In this document: piece by piece, positions 34,288-42,287 of the stretch
Layout of the letters: every line of letters begins with the position of its first letter
How positions within the stretch are numbered: position 1 is the stretch's first letter
Source of the DNA: Planctomycetota bacterium
Lineage (GTDB): Bacteria > Planctomycetota > UBA1135 > GCA-002686595
Reading direction: 5' to 3'
Length of the DNA stretch: 64,000 nt
Assembly: GCA_012959785.1 (NCBI GenBank)
Contig: DUCM01000006.1
Coordinates: 186,001 to 250,000 of the forward strand
Notes under the pieces: model-generated
What the model saw: only the letters and a program-made list of their open reading frames with translations
What the model was told of the DNA's origin: nothing
The model's database searches: none
Made by a program: the position numbers and the translations under genes

Positions 34288-35085
34288 TCAATAGTCAAAG
34301 GCCCCGGGGACGCCTCTAGGGCCGCGATCTCGGCCGCGGAAGAGCGGCTCATCGTAGCGCACCCGCAAGAGGTACAGTCCCCCCGCCGCCGCCGTGGCCC
34401 CCACCCGCGAGCGATCACCATCGGCGAGCGCCCGCGCCACGACCTCCGGCGAAAGCCGTCCGCGGCCCACTTCGAAGAGGGTACCGGCGATGGCGCGCAC
34501 CATGTTGTAGAGGAACCCATCGGCCTCGATCACGAAGGCCAGGCTCTTGCGGTGCCGGATCCAGCGCAAGCTGCGCACGCGGCGCACGCTGCTCTTGCGC
34601 TCGGGCGCGGCCTTCGAAAGCCCGCTAAAATCGTGCTCGCCGATGAGCGCCTCGGCTGCCTGGCGCATGGCGGGAAAGTCGAGCACGAAATGCGACCAGG
34701 CCGCGTAGCGTTGGCCCACGGGGGGCCGGAAGCGACTGGTGGCGGTCAAGTAGAGGTAGCGCTTGCCGCAGGCGGAAAAGCGTGCGTGAAAATCATCGGC
34801 GCAGGTCTCCAGCCGCCCCACCACGATGCTGGCCGGCAGATGGGCATTCACGGCGTGGCGCAGGGAATCGTCTTCGAGGGCGGTGGCGATATGGCAGTTG
34901 CCTACCTGTCGCAGGGCGTGCACTCCGGTGTCTGTGCGCCCCGAGCCCTGGACCACGACATCTTCGCCCGTGGCCGCGAGCAGGGCGGCTTCGAGGGTTT
35001 CCTGAACGGTCTCGAAGCCCGCCTGGCGTTGCCAGCCGAAGAACTCCGAGCCGTCGTAGGCAATCTGCATTCGTACATTGCGCAT
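34288..35085 (-). CDS. truA: tRNA pseudouridine(38-40) synthase TruA
   Basis: 265 residues. The catalytic aspartate is in GSGRTDTGVHAL (D52). The N-terminus MRNVRMQIAYDGSEFFGWQR is the family start. It modifies U38-U40 in the anticodon arm of many tRNAs. Length is normal. It lies between rpoN (51 nt) and ptsN (160 nt) on the same strand. Confidence 0.96.
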   Translation of the reverse strand: MRNVRMQIAYDGSEFFGWQRQAGFETVQETLEAALLAATGEDVVVQGSGRTDTGVHALRQVGNCHIATALEDDSLRHAVNAHLPASIVVGRLETCADDFHARFSACGKRYLYLTATSRFRPPVGQRYAAWSHFVLDFPAMRQAAEALIGEHDFSGLSKAAPERKSSVRRVRSLRWIRHRKSLAFVIEADGFLYNMVRAIAGTLFEVGRGRLSPEVVARALADGDRSRVGATAAAGGLYLLRVRYDEPLFRGRDRGPRGVPGAFDY

Positions 35086-35136
35086 GGCGCGGGGAGTCTA
35101 CGCAGCCCGCGGCGCGCGGTCCATACAGCTCGCCAG

Positions 35137-36489
35137 TTACAGGTATTCTCGCCTCCGGTACGAACTCTTGAGCCCCAATTCCCCGCGGTACTTGGCCACG
35201 GTGCGGCGCGCCACGGGGTGACCGCGGCGGGCGAGTTCTGCGGCCACATCATCGTCAGAGAGCGGTTCGCGGCAGTTTTCAGCGGCGAAGATCGCGCGCA
35301 CTATCTCGCGCAGATCGTCGCGGGCCGTGCCCTCGGGCCCCGCCACCGACGAGCTGGGCGTCGCGCTCTGGAAGAAGTATCGCAGGGGCGAAAGGCCAAA
35401 GGGTGTCTGGACGAACTTGCCGGCCACGGTGCGGCTGATGGTGCTCACATGCAGACCGAGTCTTTCAGCCAAGGCGCTCATGGTGGCGGGCACCAGGTGG
35501 CCCGGACCGTTTTCCAGGAAGGCCCGTTGATCGGCAAAAACCTCGCTGGCCACGCGCAAGAGGGTGTCGGCCCGTTGGTGCACGGCGTCCACCACCCAGC
35601 GGGCGCGTTCGATGCGTTCGCGGGCCCAATCGCGGGAGGCCTTGGTTTGGCTGGCGTCCTGGGCGTGGGCGCAAAGTTCAGGGTCGAGGCTGACGCTGGG
35701 CAGGTTGGAGCGGTCCACACGCACTTCCCACTTGCCGTCTTCATTCGGCAGGACCAGGACATCGGCGCGCAAGGCGGGCGCTCCTGCGCTGGAGAGTTCC
35801 GCCGCTGGGCGCGGATCGAGTCCGCGCAGTTCCTCCAGTAGCCCGGCCAACTCTTCGAGTTCAACGCCCAGAGCCCGGGCCACGCCGGGCATGCGGTTCG
35901 AGGCCAACTCGTCGAGAAATTCTTCCACCAAGCGGCACAGCAAGCCGTAGTCGCTGGCGCGCGGATCGAGTTGCAAGAGCAGGGCCTCGGTCATGTCGCG
36001 ACCGCCCACGCCCCGGGGCTCGAGAGCTTGCAGGGTTGCGATGGAGCGTCCCAGCAAACTGGCGTCGAGTTCCAACCCTTCCTGTTTCGCCAGGGCGAAC
36101 AGCTCGTCGTCGCTCGGCGAGAGGTAGCCACTCTCGTCGAGGCACGAGATCAAAAAACGCACGGCCTCTGCGTGTGACTCTTGCAAGTCGAGCCAGGTGA
36201 TTTGTTCTTCGAGCTGGGCCACCACGCTGGCCCCGGAGTCCGGCAGGTTGCGCAGCATTTCGTCGTGGCGTTCGGTCGCTTCCCAACCCGCCGTGCCGCT
36301 TCCGGGCCCATCGCGCCCGGGCGCCTCGACCTTGAGGGCCTGGTTCTTCTCCGCCGCCTCGGCCAACCAGCCTTCCAGGTCCCCCGCCGCGAGTTGCAAG
36401 ACCTCGATGGCCTGCAAGAGCCGCGGCTCAAGGCGCAGGCTTTGTTCAACGCGGGTCGTGAGACCCAGTCCGGGATTGGGGGCAGGCAT
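35137..36489 (-). CDS. rpoN: RNA polymerase sigma-54 factor RpoN
   Basis: 450 residues. Region I is visible in LEPRLLQAIEVLQLAAGDLEG. The core-binding region, the helix-turn-helix (LAERLGLHVSTISRTVAGKF) and the C-terminal RpoN box ARRTVAKYR are all present. It recognises -24/-12 promoters and needs AAA+ activators. The neighbours truA, ptsN and HPr follow on the same strand, then pilM. No activator gene is present in the window. Confidence 0.97.
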   Translation of the reverse strand: MPAPNPGLGLTTRVEQSLRLEPRLLQAIEVLQLAAGDLEGWLAEAAEKNQALKVEAPGRDGPGSGTAGWEATERHDEMLRNLPDSGASVVAQLEEQITWLDLQESHAEAVRFLISCLDESGYLSPSDDELFALAKQEGLELDASLLGRSIATLQALEPRGVGGRDMTEALLLQLDPRASDYGLLCRLVEEFLDELASNRMPGVARALGVELEELAGLLEELRGLDPRPAAELSSAGAPALRADVLVLPNEDGKWEVRVDRSNLPSVSLDPELCAHAQDASQTKASRDWARERIERARWVVDAVHQRADTLLRVASEVFADQRAFLENGPGHLVPATMSALAERLGLHVSTISRTVAGKFVQTPFGLSPLRYFFQSATPSSSVAGPEGTARDDLREIVRAIFAAENCREPLSDDDVAAELARRGHPVARRTVAKYRGELGLKSSYRRREYL

Positions 36490-36625
36490 GGGGTTGAGTC
36501 GGGTGCTCTGCCGCCCTCATCGACTGCCCTCCCCATGGACTGAATGCCCCCCGGCGCCCAGACCCGCCCCTGAGCCCGGATTGCCCGCGAAAGGGCGCTG
36601 GGCTGGTCAGGAGTGCCTGTTCACA

Positions 36626-36747
36626 ACAAAAAAGCCCTTCGGTCAACCCGGACGACTGATCGGCGGCTGGCGCAAGAGCGTGGAGGCCAGTGCAAGACCC
36701 CGTTCTAGTTCAAGGGGCAAGAATCAGCGAGAGGAAGGGCTGTTTTG
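36626..36747 (-). ncRNA. Candidate structured small RNA between recR and rpoN
   Basis: About 120 nt in the 360-nt gap 36490-36849, which otherwise shows no gene. AGCCCTTC-type arms at 36734-36741 and 36633-36640 pair over 8 bp and then, past one mismatch, four A-T pairs, closing a multiloop. Inside are a CCCC/GGGG hairpin (36696-36718) and a CTGGC/GCCAG hairpin (36667-36690). The 3' side on the minus strand ends in CTTTTTTG, as expected of a terminator. It could be a free sRNA or an elaborate recR terminator; I could not match a known RNA family. Confidence 0.35.
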
Positions 36748-36849
36748 AAGGCGGACCTGGAACCCAGCTTCGAGGAGATCATGTCGCCCCACAGTTTTGG
36801 CGGTCGCTGCGGCAAAGGCACCCACGCTGCCCTCAACCAGGGGCGCCCC

Positions 36850-37488
36850 TCAGTCCTCTGCCACACGCCCCTGCACGGAGCGCCGGCTGTGGATGGGGCG
36901 GCGGCCCTCGAGGGCGTCTTCCAGGATGCCGCGGTGGAGGTATTCGAGGGCGCTGCCGGCGGGCAGGCCGCGGGCCAGGCGGGTGATGAGGGGGGTAGGG
37001 TCGCAGGCGGATTCGAGGGCCTGCACCACGAAGAGGGCCGTGGCCTCGCCCTCGGCGTCGGGGTCGGTGGCCAGGATCACTTCCAAGGTGGCGCCGGCCT
37101 TCACACGCTCGATCAAGGCGGCGATTTCTAGGTGCTCGATCTCGGTGCCCTCGGCGGGGTTGAAGCTGCCCATGAGCACATGGTAGCGGCCGCGAAAAAC
37201 CTGGGCGCGTTCCATGGCCTCCACATGCCGGGGCTCGGAGACCACCGCGATCTGCTGGCTGTCGCGGGCCGGGTCGCGACAGATCGGGCAGGGATCGAGC
37301 TCGGTGATGTTGCCACACTCCGAACAGCGGCAAGTCTGCTCCGCGGCGCTGACGATGGCCGGTGCCAAGAGCCGTGCCCGAGGCTCGCGCAGGATGTGGA
37401 AAGCCAAGCGCTCGGCGGTCACACGGCCTACACCGGGAAAGCCCTCAAAGGCGGCGATCAAGGTTTCGAGGGGATCGGGGTAGGCCAA
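36850..37488 (-). CDS. recR: Recombination mediator protein RecR
   Basis: 212 residues. The N-terminal helix-hairpin-helix (FEGFPGVGRVTAERLAFHIL), a four-cysteine zinc finger (CRCSECGN and CPIC) and a Toprim domain are present. RecR loads RecA with RecFO. It follows ybaB after 20 nt in the conserved dnaX-ybaB-recR order. Confidence 0.97.
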   Translation of the reverse strand: MAYPDPLETLIAAFEGFPGVGRVTAERLAFHILREPRARLLAPAIVSAAEQTCRCSECGNITELDPCPICRDPARDSQQIAVVSEPRHVEAMERAQVFRGRYHVLMGSFNPAEGTEIEHLEIAALIERVKAGATLEVILATDPDAEGEATALFVVQALESACDPTPLITRLARGLPAGSALEYLHRGILEDALEGRRPIHSRRSVQGRVAED

Positions 37489-37508
37489 GAGAGATAACGA
37501 CGCCAGGC

Positions 37509-37832
37509 TCAGAACATACCCGGCAGGTTGAGCCCACCGGTGATCTCGGACATGCGCTCGCGGCGCAGGGCGGATGATTGCGCGATGCCGTCTCGCAGGG
37601 CCTCAAGCACCGACTCCTCGATTGCAGCGCGGTCACCGGCGCTGATCAATTCGTCGGCGATCTCGAGTGCCTGCACTTCGCAGTCACCATTGATGCGCAA
37701 CGAGACGCTGCCGCCCCCACCGCTACCCACGAGAATAGTCTCCTTCAACTCGCCACGAACGCGATCGAGTTGGCGCTGCATCTGTTGGGCTTGCTTCAAG
37801 AGGTTGCCCATGTCGCCCAGGGATCCGCTCAT
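37509..37832 (-). CDS. ybaB: YbaB/EbfC family nucleoid-associated protein
   Basis: 107 residues starting MSGSLGDMGNLLKQAQQMQ, with the helix-strand pattern of YbaB/EbfC dimeric DNA-binding proteins. Its start overlaps the dnaX stop codon (ATGA). It probably binds DNA; the exact cellular role is not settled for the family. Confidence 0.95.
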   Translation of the reverse strand: MSGSLGDMGNLLKQAQQMQRQLDRVRGELKETILVGSGGGGSVSLRINGDCEVQALEIADELISAGDRAAIEESVLEALRDGIAQSSALRRERMSEITGGLNLPGMF

Positions 37833-39544
37833 TCAGAGTTCTCCAGTCGACCACCGAAGAGCCCCTTGACGCTCTGGGTGAATTCGTCCTCGGTACCCGA
37901 GGGGAGGTTAGATGCGTCCTCGAGACGCACCTCGATGTTCGCATCGAGTAGCTTGGAAAACACCCGCGAACAGAGCTTTCGGTTGCGCGAGTCCTCGATC
38001 AAGGGTCGATCGGCCTGACGTAGTTTTTCAAAGCGCACCACCGCCCGGTCAGAACTCAATTCTACCAACTTGCCGTGGCTCGCGAGGACCTCGGAGAGGG
38101 CCCCGGCGGACTCGGTCAGGAGCTCCAGGAAGCGCTCCCAGGCTTCTTTGTTGCTCGAGTGCACGGCCCCGGCGAACTTGGGCTGGACCCGGGGGGGAGG
38201 GACCGGGGCTTGAGCCTGGGCAGGAGCCTGGGCAGGAGCCTGGGCAGGAGCCTGGGCAGGAGCCTGGGCAGGAGCCTGGGCAGGAGCCTGGGCCTCGGTA
38301 GAGTCCTCGGCAGAGGCGACGGTCGAGGCTGGCTCGGGAGCCCTCCTGGGAGGAGACGCTGGGGGGGCGGGAGCGGAAATCGCCGGGGGGGGCGGGGCAG
38401 CGGCGCCCAGGCGGGCCTCCAGGGCCACCAGGCGCGAGGCGATCTCGGCAAGGCCCAGGGCGGCCTCGGGGCGCGCCAGCTCCAGGAGGCACAGCTCGAG
38501 GGTGATGGGCGCCTCGGCGGGCAGCCTGGCAATCGCCTCGCGGGCCAGGAGCAGCTCGGTCAGGAAGATCTCCAGGCGCTCGGCGCCGAGGTCGCCGGCG
38601 ATGGCCAGCATCTCGGCGCGCATTTCGGGGCTGGCCTCGAAGAGCGGGCTGGACTCGCCGCAGTGCGCGGCCAAGAGGCAACTGCGCAGGTACTGCAAGA
38701 GGGCCGAGACCAGATCGGCCTCGCTGCCAGAGAGGGCCGCGAGGGCTTCGAGCACGCCTCCCGGATCATGGTCGGCTAGCTTGCGCACCAGGGTGCCCAC
38801 GGCGGCACGGTCGATGCTGCCGGCGAGGCGCTCAAGGTCGGCCACGGTGGGCTGGTCCCCCACGAGAGCCAGGAGCTGATCTGTGAGGGACAGGGCGTCG
38901 CGCATGCCGCCCCGGGAACGGCGGGCGATGGCGGCGGAAACGCCCGCCTCGGCGCTGATCTTCTCGCTCTCAAAAACCCCGTCGAGGTGGCCCGATATTT
39001 CGTCCTCGGAAAGCGTCGACAACTGCAAGATCTGGCAGCGCGAACGGATGGTGTCGGGGAGCTTGTGGAGCTCGGTGGTGGCGAAGAGGAACTTGACCCT
39101 GGGCGGCGGCTCTTCGAGGGTCTTGAGCAGGGCATTGAAAGCCGGCTTCGAGAGCATGTGCACCTCGTCGATGAGGTAGATCTTGTGGCGCGCGCACATG
39201 GGCGCGTAGGCCGCCTGGTCGCGCAGGTCGCGCACATGGTCCACCCCGGTGTGGGATGCGGCGTCGATCTCGATCAGGTCGGCTTCGGAACCGTTGTCAG
39301 CACAGAGGCAGCGCTCGCAAGTGCCGCAGGGCTCGACAGCCGGGCCCGTTTCGCAGTTGAGAGCCTTGGCGAAAATCCGCGCCGTGGTGGTCTTGCCCGT
39401 GCCCCGCGCGCCGCTGAAGAGGTAGGCATGGCCTATGCGGCCCTCCCCGATGGCACCCTGCAAGGTGCCCGTGACCACGGCTTGACCCACGACATCGCGA
39501 AAGAAACGCGGTCGGTATTTTCGGGCCAGGACGAGGTAGCTCAT
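37829..39544 (-). CDS. dnaX: DNA polymerase III subunits gamma and tau DnaX
   Basis: 571 residues from the ATG at 39544, where the conserved MSYLVLARKYRPRFFRDVVG begins; the longer frame runs through the SRP RNA gene and is not coding. The AAA+ clamp-loader ATPase has Walker A GARGTGKTTTARI, a zinc module with four cysteines (C-x8-CxxC type), DEVH and a sensor region. After about residue 370 there is an alanine/proline linker with tandem AQAP units, then a tau-like C-terminal domain that contacts the polymerase. No slippery A6G-type frameshift site was noticed, so the gene may make only tau. Confidence 0.96.
   Translation of the reverse strand: MSYLVLARKYRPRFFRDVVGQAVVTGTLQGAIGEGRIGHAYLFSGARGTGKTTTARIFAKALNCETGPAVEPCGTCERCLCADNGSEADLIEIDAASHTGVDHVRDLRDQAAYAPMCARHKIYLIDEVHMLSKPAFNALLKTLEEPPPRVKFLFATTELHKLPDTIRSRCQILQLSTLSEDEISGHLDGVFESEKISAEAGVSAAIARRSRGGMRDALSLTDQLLALVGDQPTVADLERLAGSIDRAAVGTLVRKLADHDPGGVLEALAALSGSEADLVSALLQYLRSCLLAAHCGESSPLFEASPEMRAEMLAIAGDLGAERLEIFLTELLLAREAIARLPAEAPITLELCLLELARPEAALGLAEIASRLVALEARLGAAAPPPPAISAPAPPASPPRRAPEPASTVASAEDSTEAQAPAQAPAQAPAQAPAQAPAQAPAQAQAPVPPPRVQPKFAGAVHSSNKEAWERFLELLTESAGALSEVLASHGKLVELSSDRAVVRFEKLRQADRPLIEDSRNRKLCSRVFSKLLDANIEVRLEDASNLPSGTEDEFTQSVKGLFGGRLENSE
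38209..38292. repeat. 12-bp tandem repeat in dnaX (AQAP units)
   Basis: CAGGAGCCTGGG is repeated six times exactly at 38221-38292 with one imperfect copy at 38209-38220. On the minus strand it encodes alternating Ala-Gln-Ala-Pro in the flexible linker of DnaX. Copy number may vary between strains by slippage without changing frame. Confidence 0.95.
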
Positions 39545-39681
39545 GGGGCAGCTGACGAAAGGATTGCAGGAAATCAGCGAGGTGCATTCTAAGCGGAGAC
39601 AGGCGGCTTTCCAATGGCGCTGGAGGAGGCCCGGGGGCTCTGGAGGCCCGTTCCGGGCCGCCCGCACCGTGGAAGCCAGAG

Positions 39682-39810
39682 AGGCGAGCCCGCCAGTGGG
39701 TCCGGGCACCCCGCACATGGATCTACATCCTTAGGGCTGCTCCGTTCCCGGCCTGACCCGGTTCGAACAAGACCCATTGCAGGGGACCGAACCCACAGCC
39801 GGGCTCGCCT
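39682..39810 (-). ncRNA. ffs: Signal recognition particle RNA (small bacterial SRP, 4.5S type)
   Basis: About 129 nt. The ends pair strongly (AGGCGAGCCCG with CGGGCTCGCCT). Successive helices follow (GTGGGTTCGG with CCCGGACCCAC; CCCCTGCAATGG with CCATGTGCGGGG). The apical domain IV carries GGTCAGGCCGGGAACGGAGC, the binding site of Ffh with its symmetric and asymmetric loops. The RNA targets ribosomes making membrane proteins to SecY. It lies directly upstream of dnaX, as in Firmicutes. Confidence 0.93.
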
Positions 39811-39854
39811 TTCGTGTAAACCAACGCCGCCCTCGCGTGGGGCCGCGCTGAAGA

Positions 39855-39944
39855 TGGCGGAGAGGGGGGGATTCGAACCCCCGAAGCCGTTGCCGACTTA
39901 CACGCTTTCCAAGCGTGCTCCTTCAGCCACTCGGACACCTCTCC
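39855..39944 (-). tRNA. tRNA-Ser (GGA anticodon)
   Basis: 90 nt with encoded CCA. Acceptor GGAGAGG pairs with CCTCTCC; a long variable arm marks a class II tRNA. The anticodon stem encloses TTGGAAA, giving GGA, which reads UCC and UCU. The T arm has GGTTCGAATCC. Confidence 0.97.
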
Positions 39945-40091
39945 TTTGTACTGTTGTTTCCGCCTCTCCTTTCTGCTGTTGCTTGAGCGCACTGTTGCTT
40001 GAGGGCACTCTTGCAGGCGGAACGGGATTAACTCATGGAATCGGTTTCTGGGACTCAAAGCCTGCGAGGCAGGGCTGGGCTGGCGCGGGGA

Positions 40092-40181
40092 TGGCGGAGA
40101 GGGGGGGATTTGAACCCCCGGTGCCCGTGAAGACACGCTGGTTTTCGAAACCAGTCCATTCAGCCGCTCTGGCACCTCTCC
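40092..40181 (-). tRNA. tRNA-Ser (CGA anticodon)
   Basis: 90 nt with encoded CCA and the same acceptor stem as the neighbouring tRNA-Ser. CTGGT/ACCAG encloses TTCGAAA, giving the anticodon CGA for UCG. A long variable arm is present. A short direct repeat (CTGTTGCTTGAG) lies between the two tRNA-Ser genes. Confidence 0.97.
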
Positions 40182-40236
40182 TCGTGCTCCGCGGAGTCCC
40201 GGGAGGCAATCCCTGGGGCCCACGCAAAGCGCGTGT

Positions 40237-40746
40237 TCAGCCGGCGGAGTGACCTCCGCCTCGTTTGCTTTGAAAGAACAGTTGGAGCAGGTCGCGCGCC
40301 TCGGCGGCAGCAACCCCCTCGGTGATCTCGACCTGGTGGTTCTGCCGGGTGTCGGAGAGCACGCGTCCAAGGGATACGCAGGCCCCGAACTTGGGATCTC
40401 GCGCACCAAAGATGACTCGAGCTAGGCGCGCATGGGAGGCGGCGCCGGCGCACATGAAGCACGGCTCGAGAGTCGTGTAGAGGCTGGCCCCCACCAAGCG
40501 CTGGGTGCCCAGGGCTTGGCTGGCGGCGCGGATCGCGAGCATTTCGCCGTGGGCTGTGGGATCGGCGAGGCCGCGGGTCTGGTTGTGACCGCGGCCCAGG
40601 ATGTGGCCGTCAAGGACAACCACGGCACCCACGGGAACCTCGTCCAGGTCGCGGGCCAGGCGCGCCTCGTCCAGGGCGGCAGCCATGAAGCGCTCGTCGG
40701 CATCGCAGCGCCCTGAGGGCGGGGCAGGATCTTCTCGAGGTGTCAC
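40237..40746 (-). CDS. tadA: tRNA-specific adenosine deaminase TadA
   Basis: 169 residues from a GTG at 40746; the open frame upstream runs through tRNA-Arg and is not coding. Zinc deaminase motifs are HGE (in ADPTAHGEMLAIRAA) with the catalytic glutamate, and PCFMC. VPVGAVVV and the C-terminal helix are typical of TadA. It converts A34 to inosine in tRNA-Arg(ACG), and that tRNA gene lies just upstream. The sequence before the start shows no strong ribosome binding site. Confidence 0.94.
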   Translation of the reverse strand: MTPREDPAPPSGRCDADERFMAAALDEARLARDLDEVPVGAVVVLDGHILGRGHNQTRGLADPTAHGEMLAIRAASQALGTQRLVGASLYTTLEPCFMCAGAASHARLARVIFGARDPKFGACVSLGRVLSDTRQNHQVEITEGVAAAEARDLLQLFFQSKRGGGHSAG

Positions 40747-40817
40747 AGAGCTAGAGCCCGGCCATGCTGGGATTCCCCGGGGGGGGAGGGCGCTCGAGCG
40801 GGGCTCGAGGTTGTAGT

Positions 40818-40894
40818 TGGTACACCCCACAGGATTCGAACCTGCAACCTCCTGATCCGTAGTCAGGTGCTCTATCCAGTTGAGCCAGGGGTGC
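40818..40894 (-). tRNA. tRNA-Arg (ACG anticodon)
   Basis: 77 nt with encoded CCA. The acceptor stem is GCACCCC/GGGGTGT with a G-U first pair, and the D arm has GGCTCAACTGGATAGAGC. CCTGA/TCAGG encloses CTACGGA, giving anticodon ACG; A34 is the substrate of TadA and becomes inosine. It is first in a minus-strand series with tadA, two tRNA-Ser genes, ffs and dnaX. Confidence 0.97.
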
Positions 40895-40908
40895 GCGGGA
40901 GGGCGAAG

Positions 40909-40938
40909 GTTGTACGACCTCGCCCGGGGTCCTGTCAA
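40909..40938 (-). promoter_or_regulatory. Sigma-70 type promoter of tRNA-Arg and tadA
   Basis: On the minus strand TTGACA (40933-40938), an 18-nt spacer and TACAAC (40909-40914). The tRNA 5' end is 15 nt downstream. The discriminator is GC-rich, as in stringently controlled stable-RNA promoters. The rest of the 40895-41203 gap holds no gene; the plus-strand promoter of the transcarbamylase gene was not resolved. Confidence 0.7.
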
Positions 40939-41203
40939 GCACTGGCCCACATTAGACAGGGGTGGCTGCCCTGCTTTTTGGCGGCCTCGGACGGTCCCCC
41001 TCTGGAGGGCCATGGACAGGGGGCAGGCAACGGACAAGCGAGCCCCGGGGCGATTCCAGCATGCAGGAATCACGCGCACCAAGTCGGCGCCGAGGGAGCA
41101 TCCCTGCCGTCGGCTGAGTATCCTGTAGTCGTGCGGGTTTTTGCTGCTCGCGCCCCCTCCCGCGAGAATCGTCTATTGCTCGCAAGATCCAAACCTTCGT
41201 TCC

Positions 41204-42220
41204 ATGGTTCAGAGCCACTCGATCCGCCACCTCATCTCGCTTCAAGACATCAGCGACGAGCGCCTCGCCGCCGTTCTCGAGCGCTCCCTGCGCCTGAAAG
41301 AGATTGGCGAGCCCACGAGCCTCGCGGGCCGTTCGGCGGGCATGCTGTTCTTCCGCCGTTCGTTGCGCACGCGCACCTCCTTCGAGGCCGCGGTGAATCA
41401 ACTCGGTGGGCACAGCATCAACCTCAACGCCAGCTCGGACTTCTGGGAACTCGAAGCCCGCACCGGAACCATCATGGACGGGCCCGCGCCCGAACACATC
41501 AAGGACGCCGCCGCGGTGCTCTCGCGCTACCTCGATGTGCTCGCCATTCGCCCCGCCGTGGAAGGCAGGGCATGGCAAACTGACCGCCGGGATGAGGGCA
41601 TCTGGGCCTGGGCGCAACACGCGGGCGTGCCGGTGATCAACATGGAAAGCGCCCTGTGGCATCCACTGCAAGCCCTGGCCGATCTGTTGACCCTGCGCGA
41701 AACCCTGGGCGAGTTGAAGAAGAAACGCCTGGCCATCTGTTGGACCCACTCCCCCACCACGACCAGCGCGGCGGTGGTGCATTCGCTGCTCCTCGCGGCC
41801 CTGCGCCACGACATGGATGTGCGCATCGCCCACCCGCGGGGCTATGACCTCGATAGCATCGTCCTGGACCAAGCGGCCGAAACCGCTGGTAGCCGCGGCT
41901 GTGAACTGGAAATTGGTTACGACCGCGAGGCCGCCGCCGAAGGCGCCCATGTGGTCTATGCGCGCTCGTGGCAATCCCTCTCGGATTATGGCAACCCAAC
42001 CCTCTCCGCCAGCCACCGCGCCCGCACCCGCGAATGGCAAATCACCGAAGACCTCATGGCCCGCGGAGCAGAAGCGCACCTGATGCACGCCATGCCCGTG
42101 CGCCGCAATCTCGAAGTCTCCGACGAAGTCCTCGATGGCCCGCGCAGCTTGATGTATCTCCAGGCTGAAAACCGCTTGCACTCGCAGAAGGCCCTGCTGC
42201 TCGAAATTCTGGGCCGCTGA
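41204..42220 (+). CDS. N-acetylornithine / N-succinylornithine carbamoyltransferase (ArgF' type)
   Basis: 338 residues from the ATG at 41204. The carbamoyl-phosphate loop is SLRTRTSFE in the context FFRRSLRTRTSFEAAV, followed by GTIMDGPAPEHIKDAA. The C-terminal signature is HAMPVRRNLEVSDEVLDG and ENRLHSQKA, which matches acetyl- and succinyl-ornithine transcarbamylases (with HCLPLRRN) rather than ordinary ornithine transcarbamylase. It would carbamoylate an N-acylated ornithine in arginine synthesis. Which acyl group is used depends on loop residues I cannot assign without alignment. No clear ribosome binding site precedes the start. It is the first plus-strand gene of the window, 67 nt before dnaE. 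Confidence 0.9.
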   Translation: MVQSHSIRHLISLQDISDERLAAVLERSLRLKEIGEPTSLAGRSAGMLFFRRSLRTRTSFEAAVNQLGGHSINLNASSDFWELEARTGTIMDGPAPEHIKDAAAVLSRYLDVLAIRPAVEGRAWQTDRRDEGIWAWAQHAGVPVINMESALWHPLQALADLLTLRETLGELKKKRLAICWTHSPTTTSAAVVHSLLLAALRHDMDVRIAHPRGYDLDSIVLDQAAETAGSRGCELEIGYDREAAAEGAHVVYARSWQSLSDYGNPTLSASHRARTREWQITEDLMARGAEAHLMHAMPVRRNLEVSDEVLDGPRSLMYLQAENRLHSQKALLLEILGR

Positions 42221-42287
42221 TCCGCCTCTTCACCCTCCACCCTCCCCGCCCTGATCGTTCCCGCTCCCTCGCCCCGTCCCTTCTTGT

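Noticed and set aside
32685-34319. A 544-codon plus-strand frame crossing pilM, HPr and ptsN
   Set aside because: It spans three well-recognised minus-strand genes and has no domain of its own.
38209-38292. CRISPR-like array
   Set aside because: The repeats are 12 bp, directly abutting, in frame and inside dnaX; there are no spacers.
39723-40409. A 228-codon frame covering both tRNA-Ser genes
   Set aside because: It runs through two clear tRNA genes and has no protein features.
40952-42181. A 409-codon minus-strand frame opposite the ornithine-type transcarbamylase
   Set aside because: The plus-strand protein has full transcarbamylase motifs; the minus frame does not.
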